A stretch of 64,000 bases of DNA from UBA5868 sp964482025 (GTDB lineage: Bacteria > Pseudomonadota > Gammaproteobacteria > Pseudomonadales > Cellvibrionaceae). The translations under genes and the position numbers were made by a program. Location of the stretch: the NCBI GenBank assembly GCA_964482025.1, contig CAYZVN010000001.1, positions 45,415 through 109,414 of the forward strand. Direction: 5' to 3'. Each line of letters begins with the position of its first letter. The first letter of the stretch is position 1. The notes beneath the pieces are model-generated. The model made no database searches, was not told where the DNA came from, and saw nothing but the letters and a program-made list of their open reading frames with translations. Positions 35,209-44,245 of this stretch are shown piece after piece.

Positions 35209-36552
35209 ATGGCGTTGCGCCTTCCATTACTGACGTTTGTGGCTCTTTTGTGCTGGAGTCCGCTGGGCATGACAGCAGCGCCGGCCGAGACGCCGGGAGG
35301 TAAAAGTGTATTGCCGCTGGAGGACCTACGGGTTTTCACTAAGGCCTACGAGCATATCCGCAACGCCTACATCCACGAGATTGATGACAAGACATTGCTA
35401 GAGCACGCCATTCGCGGCATGCTCGACCAGCTCGATCCTCACTCCAGCTATCTCGATGCCTCTTCTTTTGATGACCTGCAAGTCCATACAACCGGAGAAT
35501 TCGGCGGGCTGGGTATCGAAGTCGGCGCGGAGGACGGTTTTGTTAAAGTCATTGCCCCCATCGACGACACCCCCGCCGCGCGCGCCGGCATTAAGGCCGG
35601 TGACTTAATCGTTAAGATTGATGACACCACCATCAAAGGCCTGAGCTTAAACGATGCCGTTGAACGCATGCGCGGCCCCAAGGGCAGCAAAATTGTCCTG
35701 ACCATTGTGCGCGAAGGGGTCGACCAGCCATTCGATATCACCCTGGTGCGCGACACCATTAAAGTGCGCAGCGTGCGCACCGAAATTCTCGACGAGCAAT
35801 TTCTCTATATCCGCATCGCGCAATTCCAACTAAACACCGGCAAGGACATGCAGGAAGCCTTGGCGAAAGCGCAACGCGAACACACTCTGCAAGGCATTAT
35901 TCTCGACCTGCGCAACAACCCCGGCGGAGTGCTGCAGGCGTCGGTGGAAGTAGCGGATACCTTTTTAGATGGCGGCCTGGTGGTTTATACCGAAGGACGT
36001 ATGCCGCAGTCGCACTTCATCTACAAAGCCGAGCCGGGCGATATCACCGATGGACTGCCGCTGGTGGTCTTGATCAATGAAGGCTCGGCTTCGGCTTCCG
36101 AGATTGTCGCAGGAGCCCTGCAGGACCACCGCCGTGCGTTGGTATTGGGCACTCGCAGCTTTGGTAAAGGCTCGGTGCAAACGGTCATTCCAATCACTGA
36201 CGAGAAGGCAGTAAAACTCACCACGGCGCTCTACTTCACCCCTAACGGGCGCTCCATCCAAGCTCAGGGCATAGAGCCCGACCTGGTCATTGAGCGCGCT
36301 GAGCTGACCGCCATCAAAGGTCGCGGAAGCATCACGGAAGCTCAACTGGCAGGCCATTTGGGCAATGCCAAAGGTGGCAAGGACATCAAAAGCAAAGAGC
36401 GCGATCAGGAGCGCGATATGCTTCTGGAAGACTTGCAGGGCCGAGATAACCAACTTTACGAAGCGCTGAATATGCTCAAGGGCCTAACCTTCTTCAAAAA
36501 AGCTGCACAAGTGAGCAACGCGGAAACAGAGGAAGAGGGCGAGGAAGAGTAG
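35209..36552 (+). CDS. ctpA: C-terminal processing protease (S41 family)
   Basis: The 447-residue protein has a signal peptide, the N-terminal helical cap (DQLDPHSSYLD), a PDZ domain (residues about 90-180, starting GEFGGLGIEVG) and the protease core. The catalytic dyad is visible: Ser295 in the GSASASE motif and Lys320 in SFGKGSVQT, 25 residues apart as in known Prc/CtpA enzymes. The tail is very acidic (EEEGEEE). The enzyme acts in the periplasm and degrades or trims proteins, often cell-wall hydrolases, which fits its position after envC. A ribosome site AGGAG precedes the start. Confidence 0.95.
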   Translation: MALRLPLLTFVALLCWSPLGMTAAPAETPGGKSVLPLEDLRVFTKAYEHIRNAYIHEIDDKTLLEHAIRGMLDQLDPHSSYLDASSFDDLQVHTTGEFGGLGIEVGAEDGFVKVIAPIDDTPAARAGIKAGDLIVKIDDTTIKGLSLNDAVERMRGPKGSKIVLTIVREGVDQPFDITLVRDTIKVRSVRTEILDEQFLYIRIAQFQLNTGKDMQEALAKAQREHTLQGIILDLRNNPGGVLQASVEVADTFLDGGLVVYTEGRMPQSHFIYKAEPGDITDGLPLVVLINEGSASASEIVAGALQDHRRALVLGTRSFGKGSVQTVIPITDEKAVKLTTALYFTPNGRSIQAQGIEPDLVIERAELTAIKGRGSITEAQLAGHLGNAKGGKDIKSKERDQERDMLLEDLQGRDNQLYEALNMLKGLTFFKKAAQVSNAETEEEGEEE

Positions 36553-36812
36553 AGCGCGGGGAGGCTTATATAACCATCGCACCCCACTCACTCTCCTATG
36601 CAAAGCGTGACCTACCAAATCGATCTAACGAGCCGCGTGTTATGTGACAAAACGCACGCTGTCATTCATTTTGAACTGTGCTAATGTCCTTCGCACACCC
36701 CCATGCTGGGTGCAAAACACGGACGAAAATGACTTTGACGCCACTTTAATAGTGGACGTGCAAAGCAGAGATAGAGGATAAAGATCAACAAGCTGACGAG
36801 AGGATTTTGCAG

Positions 36813-37031
36813 ATGAACAGAGCTGGCGAAAGCCGTGAGCTACCCGAGCGCAGCTCACGATTTTTTAAGCGCGACGGCTACTACTATTACGCCACCCGAG
36901 AAGGCATTGATATAGGTCCGTTTGACAGCCTGCATGAGGCCGAGACTGGTGCGAGTGCGTTCATTGACTTCGTCCTCCATGCCGAGCCTCACGTAATCGA
37001 ATGCTTGAACCGGTATAGCCGCGCTGCCTGA
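36813..37031 (+). CDS. Small conserved protein, DUF6316-like
   Basis: The protein has 72 residues from the ATG at 36813, with AGAGGA eight bases upstream; the TTG at 36807 is less likely. The core pattern RFFKRDGYYYYATREGIDIG, then PFDSLHEAE, resembles the short DUF6316 family seen in marine gammaproteobacteria, with a WYF-like aromatic patch and a GPF turn. It is soluble and has no known role. A long hairpin follows the stop. Confidence 0.65.
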   Translation: MNRAGESRELPERSSRFFKRDGYYYYATREGIDIGPFDSLHEAETGASAFIDFVLHAEPHVIECLNRYSRAA

Positions 37032-37040
37032 TCTTCCCAC

Positions 37041-37105
37041 GCAACAGTAAGACCCCTCTCCTCAAAAACGTCATCTCCTCGGGTCTTGCTGTTGCTTCTT
37101 TCTTT
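37041..37105 (+). terminator. Long-stem hairpin with T-rich tail
   Basis: A 15-bp stem (37041-37055 with 37081-37095, one G-T pair) has a 25-base loop and is followed by TTCTTTCTTT. It lies between the plus-strand DUF6316-like gene and the convergent barrel gene and could serve as its terminator. Confidence 0.55.
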
Positions 37106-37577
37106 AAAACTGAAACCCCGCGATTAAATGAAAGCCCTCTTCGGTTTCCTTGTAGCGAAAGTGGCGATACTGGCGATCATTCTCCACCGAATAGACACTC
37201 ACCCCCAGCAGCCAGGAGCGCTGCTCAAAGCCGGAAAAGTAATAGGTGTAATGTACCGCCCCGCCGTAGAGCACATCGAGAACGTTCGAGTGCACCTGCG
37301 CACCATAAGACGCGCCGAGACTGTGTTTTGAGCCGAGAACCAAGTACTCGAACCCGAGGTTGTAGCCCGCCTGCGCCGATGACTTGTGCGCTTTACCAAG
37401 AAAACCCACGCCCCCAAACACTTTGAGCCGGTCCCAACGGTACGAGTACTTAGCGCCGATTAAGCCACCATAGGGTTTACCCAGACCAAGAGAGATTTGC
37501 TGGTCCGCCTGCGCACTCAGTGGCAGGAGCGCCACCACAAAAGCCGCGACCAAGCGTGCTGTATTGAGCTTCATCAT
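37104..37577 (-). CDS. Small outer-membrane or secreted beta-barrel-like protein
   Basis: The protein has 157 residues from the first of two adjacent ATG codons (37577), with AAGGATC upstream. A signal peptide (RLVAAFVVALLPLSAQA) precedes DQQISLGLGKPYGG. The mature part is rich in alternating aromatic/small residues and ends in LIAGFQF, with the C-terminal Phe of outer-membrane barrels. About 135 mature residues is enough for a small 8-strand barrel. It lies 78 bases after hisF on the same strand, but a functional link to histidine synthesis is unlikely. Confidence 0.6.
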   Translation of the reverse strand: MMKLNTARLVAAFVVALLPLSAQADQQISLGLGKPYGGLIGAKYSYRWDRLKVFGGVGFLGKAHKSSAQAGYNLGFEYLVLGSKHSLGASYGAQVHSNVLDVLYGGAVHYTYYFSGFEQRSWLLGVSVYSVENDRQYRHFRYKETEEGFHLIAGFQF

Positions 37578-37655
37578 TGAGATCCTTCCAGGTCGCCGCC
37601 GGCTTCCCATCAACGTATTGTTGTTATTTTGGTGTCTTTAACGACCCCGTGTATT

Positions 37656-38429
37656 TTAGAGCCGCACCTCAATGCCGCGCTCGCGCATATAGGCTTTGGC
37701 TTGCGGAATGGTGTATTCACCAAAATGGAAAATACTCGCGGCAAGTACCGCGTCGGCACCACCCAGAGTGACTCCATCCACTAAGTGTTGCAGATTGCCG
37801 ACACCGCCGGAGGCAATTACCGGCACATTGACGGCATCGGCGATGGCGCGGGTTACACCCAGGTCGAAGCCGTTTTTGGTACCGTCTCGATCCATGCTGG
37901 TGAGTAGAATTTCACCCGCGCCGTTTTCCACCATGCGCACCGCCCACTCAACCGCGTCTAGGCCCGTGGGTTTGCGGCCGCCGTGGGTGAAGATTTCCCA
38001 GCGCGGCGTCTCGCCCTCCGCGCTGACTTGTTTGGCATCTATGGCAACCACTATGCATTGAGAGCCGAAGCGTGCCGCTGCGTCGGCGACAAAGTCGGGA
38101 TTTTTCACCGCAGCGGAGTTAATGCTGACTTTATCCGCGCCGGCATTGAGCATGCGGCGAATGTCCTCCAAGGTGCGAATCCCGCCACCCACGGTTAGCG
38201 GAATAAACACCTCTGCGGCTATGGCTTCCACCGTGTGTACGGTGGTGTCGCGCGCTTCTTGAGTCGCGGTAATGTCCAGAAAGGTAATTTCGTCGGCGCC
38301 TTGCTCGTTATATTTTTTCGAAATCTCGACCGGGTCGCCGGCATCGCGAATATCGACAAACTGCACACCTTTGACGACACGGCCATTGTCGACATCGAGA
38401 CAGGGAATAATACGTTTTGCCAGTGCCAT
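37656..38429 (-). CDS. hisF: Imidazole glycerol phosphate synthase, cyclase subunit HisF
   Basis: The 257-residue TIM barrel has catalytic Asp12 in IIPCLDVDNGRVVKG and a second catalytic Asp in VVAIDAKQ. It also has phosphate-binding loops PLTVGGGIRT and VIASGGVGN. With HisH it turns PRFAR and glutamine-derived ammonia into imidazole glycerol phosphate and AICAR. It is the last his gene here, 12 bases after hisA. Confidence 0.97.
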   Translation of the reverse strand: MALAKRIIPCLDVDNGRVVKGVQFVDIRDAGDPVEISKKYNEQGADEITFLDITATQEARDTTVHTVEAIAAEVFIPLTVGGGIRTLEDIRRMLNAGADKVSINSAAVKNPDFVADAAARFGSQCIVVAIDAKQVSAEGETPRWEIFTHGGRKPTGLDAVEWAVRMVENGAGEILLTSMDRDGTKNGFDLGVTRAIADAVNVPVIASGGVGNLQHLVDGVTLGGADAVLAASIFHFGEYTIPQAKAYMRERGIEVRL

Positions 38430-38441
38430 TGAAACTCTCCT

Positions 38442-39179
38442 TTATGTCTGATCACACAACCGCTGTGCGGCCGCCAGATCGAGTGTGCCTTCATAAATTG
38501 CGCGGCCGGTGATGGCGCCACAAATACCTGCGCCTTCATGCGCACGGGCCAGCAACGCCTTAATGTCGTCGAGATTGGTGATGCCGCCGGAGGCGATGAT
38601 GGGCAAGCTAGACGCTTTGGCCATGGCGACCGTAGCCTCCACGTTGACGCCTTGCATCATGCCGTCGCGGTCGATATCGGTGTAGACAATGGAGCTGACG
38701 CCATCGGCTTCGAAACGCTTGGCCAACTCGGAGGCTTTAACGGACGACACTTCCGCCCAGCCGTCGGTGGCGACAAAGCCATTTTTGGCATCTAAGCCGA
38801 CAATGATAGTGCCGGGAAAGGCGCGGCACATATCGGTGACGAATTGCGGTTCTTTTACCGCTTTGGTGCCGATAATCACGTAGCTGACGCCGGCATCCAG
38901 ATAGTGCTGGATGGTCTCCGCAGAGCGGATGCCACCGCCGATTTGGATTGGCAGGTCGGGAAAGGCTTTGGCAATCGCGGTGACCACTTCCCCATTCACC
39001 GGCTTGCCGGCGAAGGCGCCGTTCAAGTCCACCAAATGCAAACGCTGGGCGCCTTGCTCTACCCACTGGCGCGCAATGGCGACGGGGTCATCAGAAAATA
39101 CGGTGGAGTCTTCCATTACGCCTTTGCGCAGACGCACGCATTGGCCGTCTTTAAGGTCGATGGCGGGGATGATTTGCAT
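38442..39179 (-). CDS. hisA: Phosphoribosyl-formimino-AICAR-phosphate isomerase HisA
   Basis: The protein has 245 residues from the ATG at 39179 (MQIIPAIDLKDGQCVRLRKG). Catalytic Asp8 and a second Asp in VGLDAKNGFVATDGW are present, as are the barrel phosphate loops IQIGGGIRSAE and IIASGGITN. It opens the ribose ring of ProFAR by an Amadori rearrangement. It sits between hisH (16 bases upstream) and hisF (12 bases downstream). Confidence 0.97.
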   Translation of the reverse strand: MQIIPAIDLKDGQCVRLRKGVMEDSTVFSDDPVAIARQWVEQGAQRLHLVDLNGAFAGKPVNGEVVTAIAKAFPDLPIQIGGGIRSAETIQHYLDAGVSYVIIGTKAVKEPQFVTDMCRAFPGTIIVGLDAKNGFVATDGWAEVSSVKASELAKRFEADGVSSIVYTDIDRDGMMQGVNVEATVAMAKASSLPIIASGGITNLDDIKALLARAHEGAGICGAITGRAIYEGTLDLAAAQRLCDQT

Positions 39180-39195
39180 GAAGAGGGTCTCTATC

Positions 39196-39858
39196 TCAGG
39201 GCTGGCCGTTCCAGCCGACAAAATTTTTCAGCAGTTGCAGACCGTGGTCGGCGCTCTTTTCCGGGTGGAACTGCGCGGCGAACACATTGGCGCGGGCCAG
39301 AGCGGCGCTGAATTCAATACCGTAGTGACAGACGCCGGCAACGACCTTGGCATCTCGAGATTGCACGCAGTAGCTGTGCACAAAATAAAACCGGCTGCGG
39401 TCGGGAATCCCCTGCCACAGCGGGTGACTTTGGGCGTGACGCACCTCATTCCAACCCATATGCGGCACTTTGAGGCGCTCATCGCCGGCGCGCGCCGCGA
39501 CAAATTCGCTGCTCTGGGCAAAGCCTTTCACCTCTCCGGCGAAATGACCTAGACAGGGCACGCCGCCGTTTTCTTCGCTGCTGTCCATCAGGGACTGCAA
39601 GCCGACGCAAATGGCTAAGAGGGGTTTGCCAGACGCTATTGTGTCGGCAATGGCTTTATCAAAGTTGCGCCGACGAATCTCCGCCATACAATCGCGAATC
39701 GCGCCCACGCCGGGAAACAACACTCGATCTGCGTTGCGCACACGCTCGATGTCGGAAGTAACTTCGACCTGAGCATCCGGCGCCACATGCTGCAGCGCAC
39801 TGGCCACTGAGTGCAAATTGCCCATGCCGTAGTCGATAATCGCGATACGGTCGCTCAT
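39196..39858 (-). CDS. hisH: Imidazole glycerol phosphate synthase, glutaminase subunit HisH
   Basis: The 220-residue class I glutamine amidotransferase begins IAIIDYGMGNLHSV. The nucleophile is Cys84 in LAICVGLQ, and the His/Glu of the triad are in QFHPEKSADHG. The usual elbow is GICLGMQ; AICVGLQ is a mild variant. It supplies ammonia to HisF. It starts 6 bases after hisB. Confidence 0.96.
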   Translation of the reverse strand: MSDRIAIIDYGMGNLHSVASALQHVAPDAQVEVTSDIERVRNADRVLFPGVGAIRDCMAEIRRRNFDKAIADTIASGKPLLAICVGLQSLMDSSEENGGVPCLGHFAGEVKGFAQSSEFVAARAGDERLKVPHMGWNEVRHAQSHPLWQGIPDRSRFYFVHSYCVQSRDAKVVAGVCHYGIEFSAALARANVFAAQFHPEKSADHGLQLLKNFVGWNGQP

Positions 39859-39864
39859 ACAGGT

Positions 39865-40458
39865 TTAGAGGACCCCTTTGGTGGATGGCATGGCATCGCC
39901 TATGCGCTCATCGCGCTCCAGCGCCATGCGCAGCGCGCGGCCGAAGGCCTTAAAGACGGTCTCGATCTGATGGTGCGCGTTTTTGCCGCGCAAACAGTCG
40001 ATGTGCAGAGTGACTTGCGCGTGATTGACAAAGCCCTGGAAGAATTCCGCAAAGAGTTCGGTATCAAAGGTGCCGATGCGCTTCTGGGTGAAAGGGACAT
40101 CCATGAATAGCCCCGGCCGGCCGGAAAAGTCGATCACCACCCGCGACAGCGCTTCATCGAGCGGCACATAGGCGTGGCCGTAGCGGCGAATGCCTTTTTT
40201 GCTGCCCAGCGCCTTATTGACCGCCTGACCTAAGCTAATGCCCACGTCTTCGACGGTGTGATGGTCATCGATATGGGTGTCGCCATTGCAGGTGACATCA
40301 ATATCAATCAGCCCGTGGCGAACAATCTGGTCCATCATATGTTCGAGAAATGGCACGCCGGTCTTAAAGCTGCCCTTACCGGTGCCGTCGAGATCCACAC
40401 TCACGGAGATTTGCGTCTCCAAAGTGTCCCGATTGATGGATGCCTTACGTTCCGCCAT
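39865..40458 (-). CDS. hisB: Imidazoleglycerol-phosphate dehydratase HisB (monofunctional)
   Basis: The 197-residue protein has the two manganese-binding motifs DDHHTVEDVGI (near residue 65) and NAHHQIETVFKAFGRALR (near residue 160). No phosphatase domain is attached, unlike the enterobacterial bifunctional protein. It dehydrates imidazole glycerol phosphate. It is the first gene of hisB-hisH-hisA-hisF; its promoter should lie in the 85-base gap shared with the divergent thioredoxin-like gene. Confidence 0.97.
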   Translation of the reverse strand: MAERKASINRDTLETQISVSVDLDGTGKGSFKTGVPFLEHMMDQIVRHGLIDIDVTCNGDTHIDDHHTVEDVGISLGQAVNKALGSKKGIRRYGHAYVPLDEALSRVVIDFSGRPGLFMDVPFTQKRIGTFDTELFAEFFQGFVNHAQVTLHIDCLRGKNAHHQIETVFKAFGRALRMALERDERIGDAMPSTKGVL

Positions 40459-40543
40459 ACTGTCTGCCCTTTGTAAAAGAGGCCGGGATTATAGCCATAT
40501 TGGCGCTAATTCACGAGCCGCATCTGTGCTTTCAGGATCCCCC

Positions 40544-40996
40544 ATGACTTTCGGCCGCACGCAAAAAATTCTTGTGACACTTTTCGGTGTGGGTGTCGTT
40601 GGCGCACTGGTCCTCGCCGTACTCTGGCTCACCTCGCCCAACCAGCTCGGCCGCGCCGCCTTTGCCGCAACTGGCCTACCGGAGCGGACCCTTGCTGCCG
40701 CGCAAGCGCTGGCTCGCGAACAGAACAAACCTTTGCTGATGGATTTCTCGGCCTACTGGTGTAGCGTCTGCCGCAGACTCGACCGCACGGTGATGATCGA
40801 CGAGCGGGTAAAAGCGCGGATCGAAGAGAAGTATGTTTTTGTGCGTTTGGACTCTGAACACCCGGAAACCCGCCCGTTGATGAAAACCTATGGCATCTAC
40901 GGCTTTCCCACCTTGCTGGTTGCACACGCCGACGGCACCCCTATTCGTTTTATCCCTCTGGCGTTCGAGCCGGAAAAATTCCTCAAGAGCTTATAA
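40544..40996 (+). CDS. Membrane-anchored thioredoxin-like protein
   Basis: The protein has 150 residues from the ATG at 40544; a longer upstream frame overlaps hisB and is rejected. A single N-terminal membrane helix (VTLFGVGVVGALVLAVLWL) anchors a thioredoxin fold with the redox motif C-S-V-C in SAYWCSVCRRLD and cis-Pro GFPTLLV. The YWCSVC form recalls the C-terminal domain of DsbD, so it probably reduces periplasmic disulfides. The glycosyltransferase gene begins at the very next base after its stop. Confidence 0.8.
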   Translation: MTFGRTQKILVTLFGVGVVGALVLAVLWLTSPNQLGRAAFAATGLPERTLAAAQALAREQNKPLLMDFSAYWCSVCRRLDRTVMIDERVKARIEEKYVFVRLDSEHPETRPLMKTYGIYGFPTLLVAHADGTPIRFIPLAFEPEKFLKSL

Positions 40997-42295
40997 GTGC
41001 ACGCGGAGCAGGACTGTTTGGCCCAGGCGCAAACCGGCGTCGATAACGCCGCGCGCCCACTGCGTATCGCTCTGCTGGGCTACCGCAGCCACCCCCATGT
41101 GGGCGGGCAAGGCATCTATCTGAAATATCTTAGCCGCGCCCTGGTGCGCCTCGGCCATCAGGTGGACGTGCTGTCGGGGCCACCTTACCCCGAACTGGAC
41201 TCGCAAGTGCGCTTGGTGCGCATCCCGAGTCTGGACCTCTACGCGACCGACAACCATATTCGCGCGCTGCGCTGGCGCCATCTAGGCTCCTTCAGCGATA
41301 GCTTTGAATGGTGGAGCATGGCCACGGGTGGCTTCGCAGAACCTTATACCTTCGGACGCCGGGTGCTGCGCTACTTGCGCGAGCACGGCCACCAATACGA
41401 CCTGATTCACGATAATCAGAGCCTGTGTTACGGCTTACTGAGTCTGCAAAAGCTGGGGTTGCCGGTGGTCGCCACCGTCCATCACCCCATCACCCGCGAT
41501 CGGGATTTAGCACTGGCCGATGCCAGCGGCTTTGGACACCGGCTGTTGATTCACCGCTGGTACAGCTTTTTGCGCATGCAAACAAAAGTGGTGCGCCAGC
41601 TGGATCATGTGGTGACAGTGTCCGAGTGCTCGCGCCGGGACATAGCGGCGGAATTCGGGCGCGCTGAGGAGCGTACCCAAGTGATCGCCAATGGCATCGA
41701 CACCGAGTTATTCCGCCCGCGCCCGGACATCGCCCGCGTGCCGTTTCGCATTATGACCACCACCTCGTCCGACCAGCCACTCAAAGGTTTTGCGGTGCTG
41801 TTGGAAGCGCTGCGCCAAGTGCGGCAGACACTGCCGCAGGCGCACTTGCTGGTCATCGGCAAACTGCAAGAGGATGGTCGCAACCAACGGTTACTCAAAG
41901 CATTGGGGCTGGAGCAGTGGGTGAGCTTTCGCAGCGGCATTAGCGACGAAGAGCTGGTGGAAGAATACGCGCGCGCCAGCGTCGCCGTGTGCCCCTCGCT
42001 TTACGAAGGTTTTGGCCTGCCCGCCGCGGAAGCCATGAGTTGCGGGGTGCCCTTAGTCAGCTCGTCCGGAGGCGCACTCCCAGAAGTCGTGGGCGATGCA
42101 GGCCTGTTAACCCCGCCGGGAGATGCGCAGGCGCTGGCGGAGGCGATCTGCCGCATCCTCGGCAACCGCGTTTTGGCGCAAGCCTTGATGCAGATGGGCC
42201 GTACGCGCATTGCCAGCGCGTTTTGTTGGCACCGGGTGGCAGAACACCTCACCCACTATTACCACCAACAAGTGCTGCACCGCCGGACGCAATAG
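40997..42295 (+). CDS. Glycosyltransferase, family 4 type (GT-B fold)
   Basis: The 432-residue protein starts at GTG 40997, directly abutting the previous stop. The N-terminal domain has RSHPHVGGQGIYLKYLSRAL, typical of GT4 enzymes. The C-terminal domain has the nucleotide-sugar site PSLYEGFGLPAAEAMSCGVP (EX7E motif) and GLLTPPGDAQALAEA. It is cytosolic and probably retaining; donor and acceptor are unknown. It heads a three-gene cassette with a methyltransferase (13-base gap) and an alpha/alpha-toroid protein, suggesting synthesis and decoration of a glycan or glycolipid. Confidence 0.87.
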   Translation: MHAEQDCLAQAQTGVDNAARPLRIALLGYRSHPHVGGQGIYLKYLSRALVRLGHQVDVLSGPPYPELDSQVRLVRIPSLDLYATDNHIRALRWRHLGSFSDSFEWWSMATGGFAEPYTFGRRVLRYLREHGHQYDLIHDNQSLCYGLLSLQKLGLPVVATVHHPITRDRDLALADASGFGHRLLIHRWYSFLRMQTKVVRQLDHVVTVSECSRRDIAAEFGRAEERTQVIANGIDTELFRPRPDIARVPFRIMTTTSSDQPLKGFAVLLEALRQVRQTLPQAHLLVIGKLQEDGRNQRLLKALGLEQWVSFRSGISDEELVEEYARASVAVCPSLYEGFGLPAAEAMSCGVPLVSSSGGALPEVVGDAGLLTPPGDAQALAEAICRILGNRVLAQALMQMGRTRIASAFCWHRVAEHLTHYYHQQVLHRRTQ

Positions 42296-42308
42296 GTAGC
42301 CCTCGATC

Positions 42309-43022
42309 ATGCAAACGATTCGCCTCGACCGCTTGCCGCTGCAGCCGCATCACCGGGTTCTCGATCTCGGCTGCGGCGAAGGGCGCCACGCCCTGGCGGC
42401 CTACTGGTTTGGCGCAGCCCAACATGTGGTGGCGGTGGATGTAAGCCAACGCGATGTGACCACTGCACTTGCCCGGCGCCGCGACTTTCCGCAACCGGAC
42501 CCCAATAAGCATTGCCACATCTTTGTTGCCGACGGCTTGCAGCTTCCGTTTGCGGACGGCGCCTTCGACGTGGTGATCTGCTCGGAAGTGTTAGAACATA
42601 TCCCCGCTTACCAGGCCATGCTCGCCGAGGCGAACCGGGTATTGAAACCGCAGGGAGTACTGGCCGTTAGTGTGCCGCGCGCTTGGCCGGAACGCATTTG
42701 CTGGTGGCTGAGCAGTGCCTATCACCAAGTGGAAGGCGGCCACATTCGCATTTTTAAAGCATCGACACTGCGCCGGGAGATCGAGCAGCTGGGTTTCACG
42801 CCTACTTTGCGGCATGGGGCCCACGCGCTTCACGCTCCCTACTGGTGGCTGCGCTGTCTGTTTTGGGAGCGCGGCGCCGACTTCGCGCCGGTGCGCTGGT
42901 ATCACCGCCTGCTGGTGTGGGATCTGCTGAGCCGCCCCTGGCTGACGCGCTTTCTCGAGGCCCTGCTCAACCCGGTTTTGGGCAAGAGCGTGGTGCTTTA
43001 TTTTATTAAGGACTCCTTGTGA
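42309..43022 (+). CDS. Class I SAM-dependent methyltransferase
   Basis: The 237-residue protein has motif I VLDLGCGEGRHALAA near residue 19, the acidic end of strand 2 in VVAVDVS, and post-motif segments FDVVICSEVLEHIPAY and EANRVLKPQGVLAVSVP. These fit the Methyltransf_11-like group, which often methylates sugars, lipids or quinones. The C-terminal 80 residues (with YWWLRCLFW) are hydrophobic and aromatic, suggesting a lipid-linked substrate or membrane contact. It overlaps the next gene by 4 bases (GTGA). Confidence 0.85.
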   Translation: MQTIRLDRLPLQPHHRVLDLGCGEGRHALAAYWFGAAQHVVAVDVSQRDVTTALARRRDFPQPDPNKHCHIFVADGLQLPFADGAFDVVICSEVLEHIPAYQAMLAEANRVLKPQGVLAVSVPRAWPERICWWLSSAYHQVEGGHIRIFKASTLRREIEQLGFTPTLRHGAHALHAPYWWLRCLFWERGADFAPVRWYHRLLVWDLLSRPWLTRFLEALLNPVLGKSVVLYFIKDSL

Positions 43023-44068
43023 CCACCTCTACTCTGACACCCTCCACCGCCTCCCTCCCCACCGAACTGCGCGTCTCCGCGGCCTACATCCTCAGCGCGC
43101 AGATGCCCGACGGCGCGATTCCCTGGTTTCGCGGCGGCAAATTGGACCCCTGGGATCACACGGAAGCGGCTATGGCACTGAGCATCGCGGGGGAACATAG
43201 TGCGGCCGAGCGCGCTTATCACTGGCTCGCGCAACAACAGCTGGAAGACGGCAGTTGGTACGCCAACTACTATCTTGGAGACGCCAAACAGGATGATCCC
43301 ACTCATCCGACACTGCGCGAAACCAACTTCGTCGCCTATATCGCTACTGGGGTGTGGCATCACTTTCTGATCAGTCGCGATCGCGAGTTTCTCGCCGCCA
43401 TGTTCCCCTGTGTGCGTCGCGCAGTGGAATTCGTGTTGCGCTATCAAAGTAAGTTCGGCGAAATCGCCTGGGCGGTCGATGCGCAAGGTAAGGGGCAGAA
43501 CGATGCTCTGGTGACCGCCTGCAGTTCAATTTTGCGCAGCCTCGACTGCGCCGCGCGGATCGCCCAAACCCTGGGCAGACCTTGGGCCGACTGGAAAGCC
43601 GCTGCCGATCGCCTAGCCGAAGCGCTGCTGAACAAACCGGAGCGTTTCGACCGCACCTGGGAGAGCAAAGCGCGCTTTTCCATGGACTGGTACTACCCCA
43701 TCCTCGCCGGGCTTTTTTCCGCGCCCATCGCACGCCAGCGCATCGCGGCACGCTGGTCTGAATTTGTCGAAGCGGGGCTGGGTTGTCGCTGTGTCAGCGA
43801 CGAGCCTTGGGTCACTATGGCGGAAACCAGCGAATTGGTGATTGCGCTGGTGGCAAGTGGTGAACGCGACAAGGCGCTTGAGCTGTATCGGAGCCTGCAT
43901 CAATGGCGCGACCGCGACGGCGGTTATTGGACCGGCTACGTGTTTCGCGACCAAGCCATATGGCCGGAGGAAAAAACCACCTGGACCGCCGCTGCGGTGT
44001 TGCTGGCTGCGGATGCGCTATTCGCCCTGACGCCGGCGCATGGTATCTTCCTGGAGCCTAGGAACTAG
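43019..44068 (+). CDS. Alpha/alpha-toroid protein (prenyltransferase/squalene-cyclase-like repeats)
   Basis: The 349-residue all-helical protein has repeated QMPDGAIPWF, QQLEDGSWYAN and RDGGYWTGY elements. These recall the QW-like repeats of the terpenoid cyclase/protein prenyltransferase toroid and also some six-hairpin glycosidases. No DxDD or metal-site motif of a cyclase was seen, so catalytic function is not assigned. It starts at GTG 43019, overlapping the methyltransferase stop, so the genes are translationally coupled. An enzyme acting on the glycan made by the neighbouring glycosyltransferase is possible but unproven. Confidence 0.65.
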   Translation: MTTSTLTPSTASLPTELRVSAAYILSAQMPDGAIPWFRGGKLDPWDHTEAAMALSIAGEHSAAERAYHWLAQQQLEDGSWYANYYLGDAKQDDPTHPTLRETNFVAYIATGVWHHFLISRDREFLAAMFPCVRRAVEFVLRYQSKFGEIAWAVDAQGKGQNDALVTACSSILRSLDCAARIAQTLGRPWADWKAAADRLAEALLNKPERFDRTWESKARFSMDWYYPILAGLFSAPIARQRIAARWSEFVEAGLGCRCVSDEPWVTMAETSELVIALVASGERDKALELYRSLHQWRDRDGGYWTGYVFRDQAIWPEEKTTWTAAAVLLAADALFALTPAHGIFLEPRN

Positions 44069-44245
44069 GTGCCGAAAACCACCAAAACACCGCCAAAATC
44101 CATCTATACCTTTAACCCGCGATCTAAATTTGCTAAAAAGGCGCGAATTCCGAATCCGTTACAATTCTGCCGCTAGGCTGCATCTCGATTTTTACTCTGT
44201 CTCACCATTTTTAAAAACAACCAGAAAAATGAAAAGGAGTGCCTT

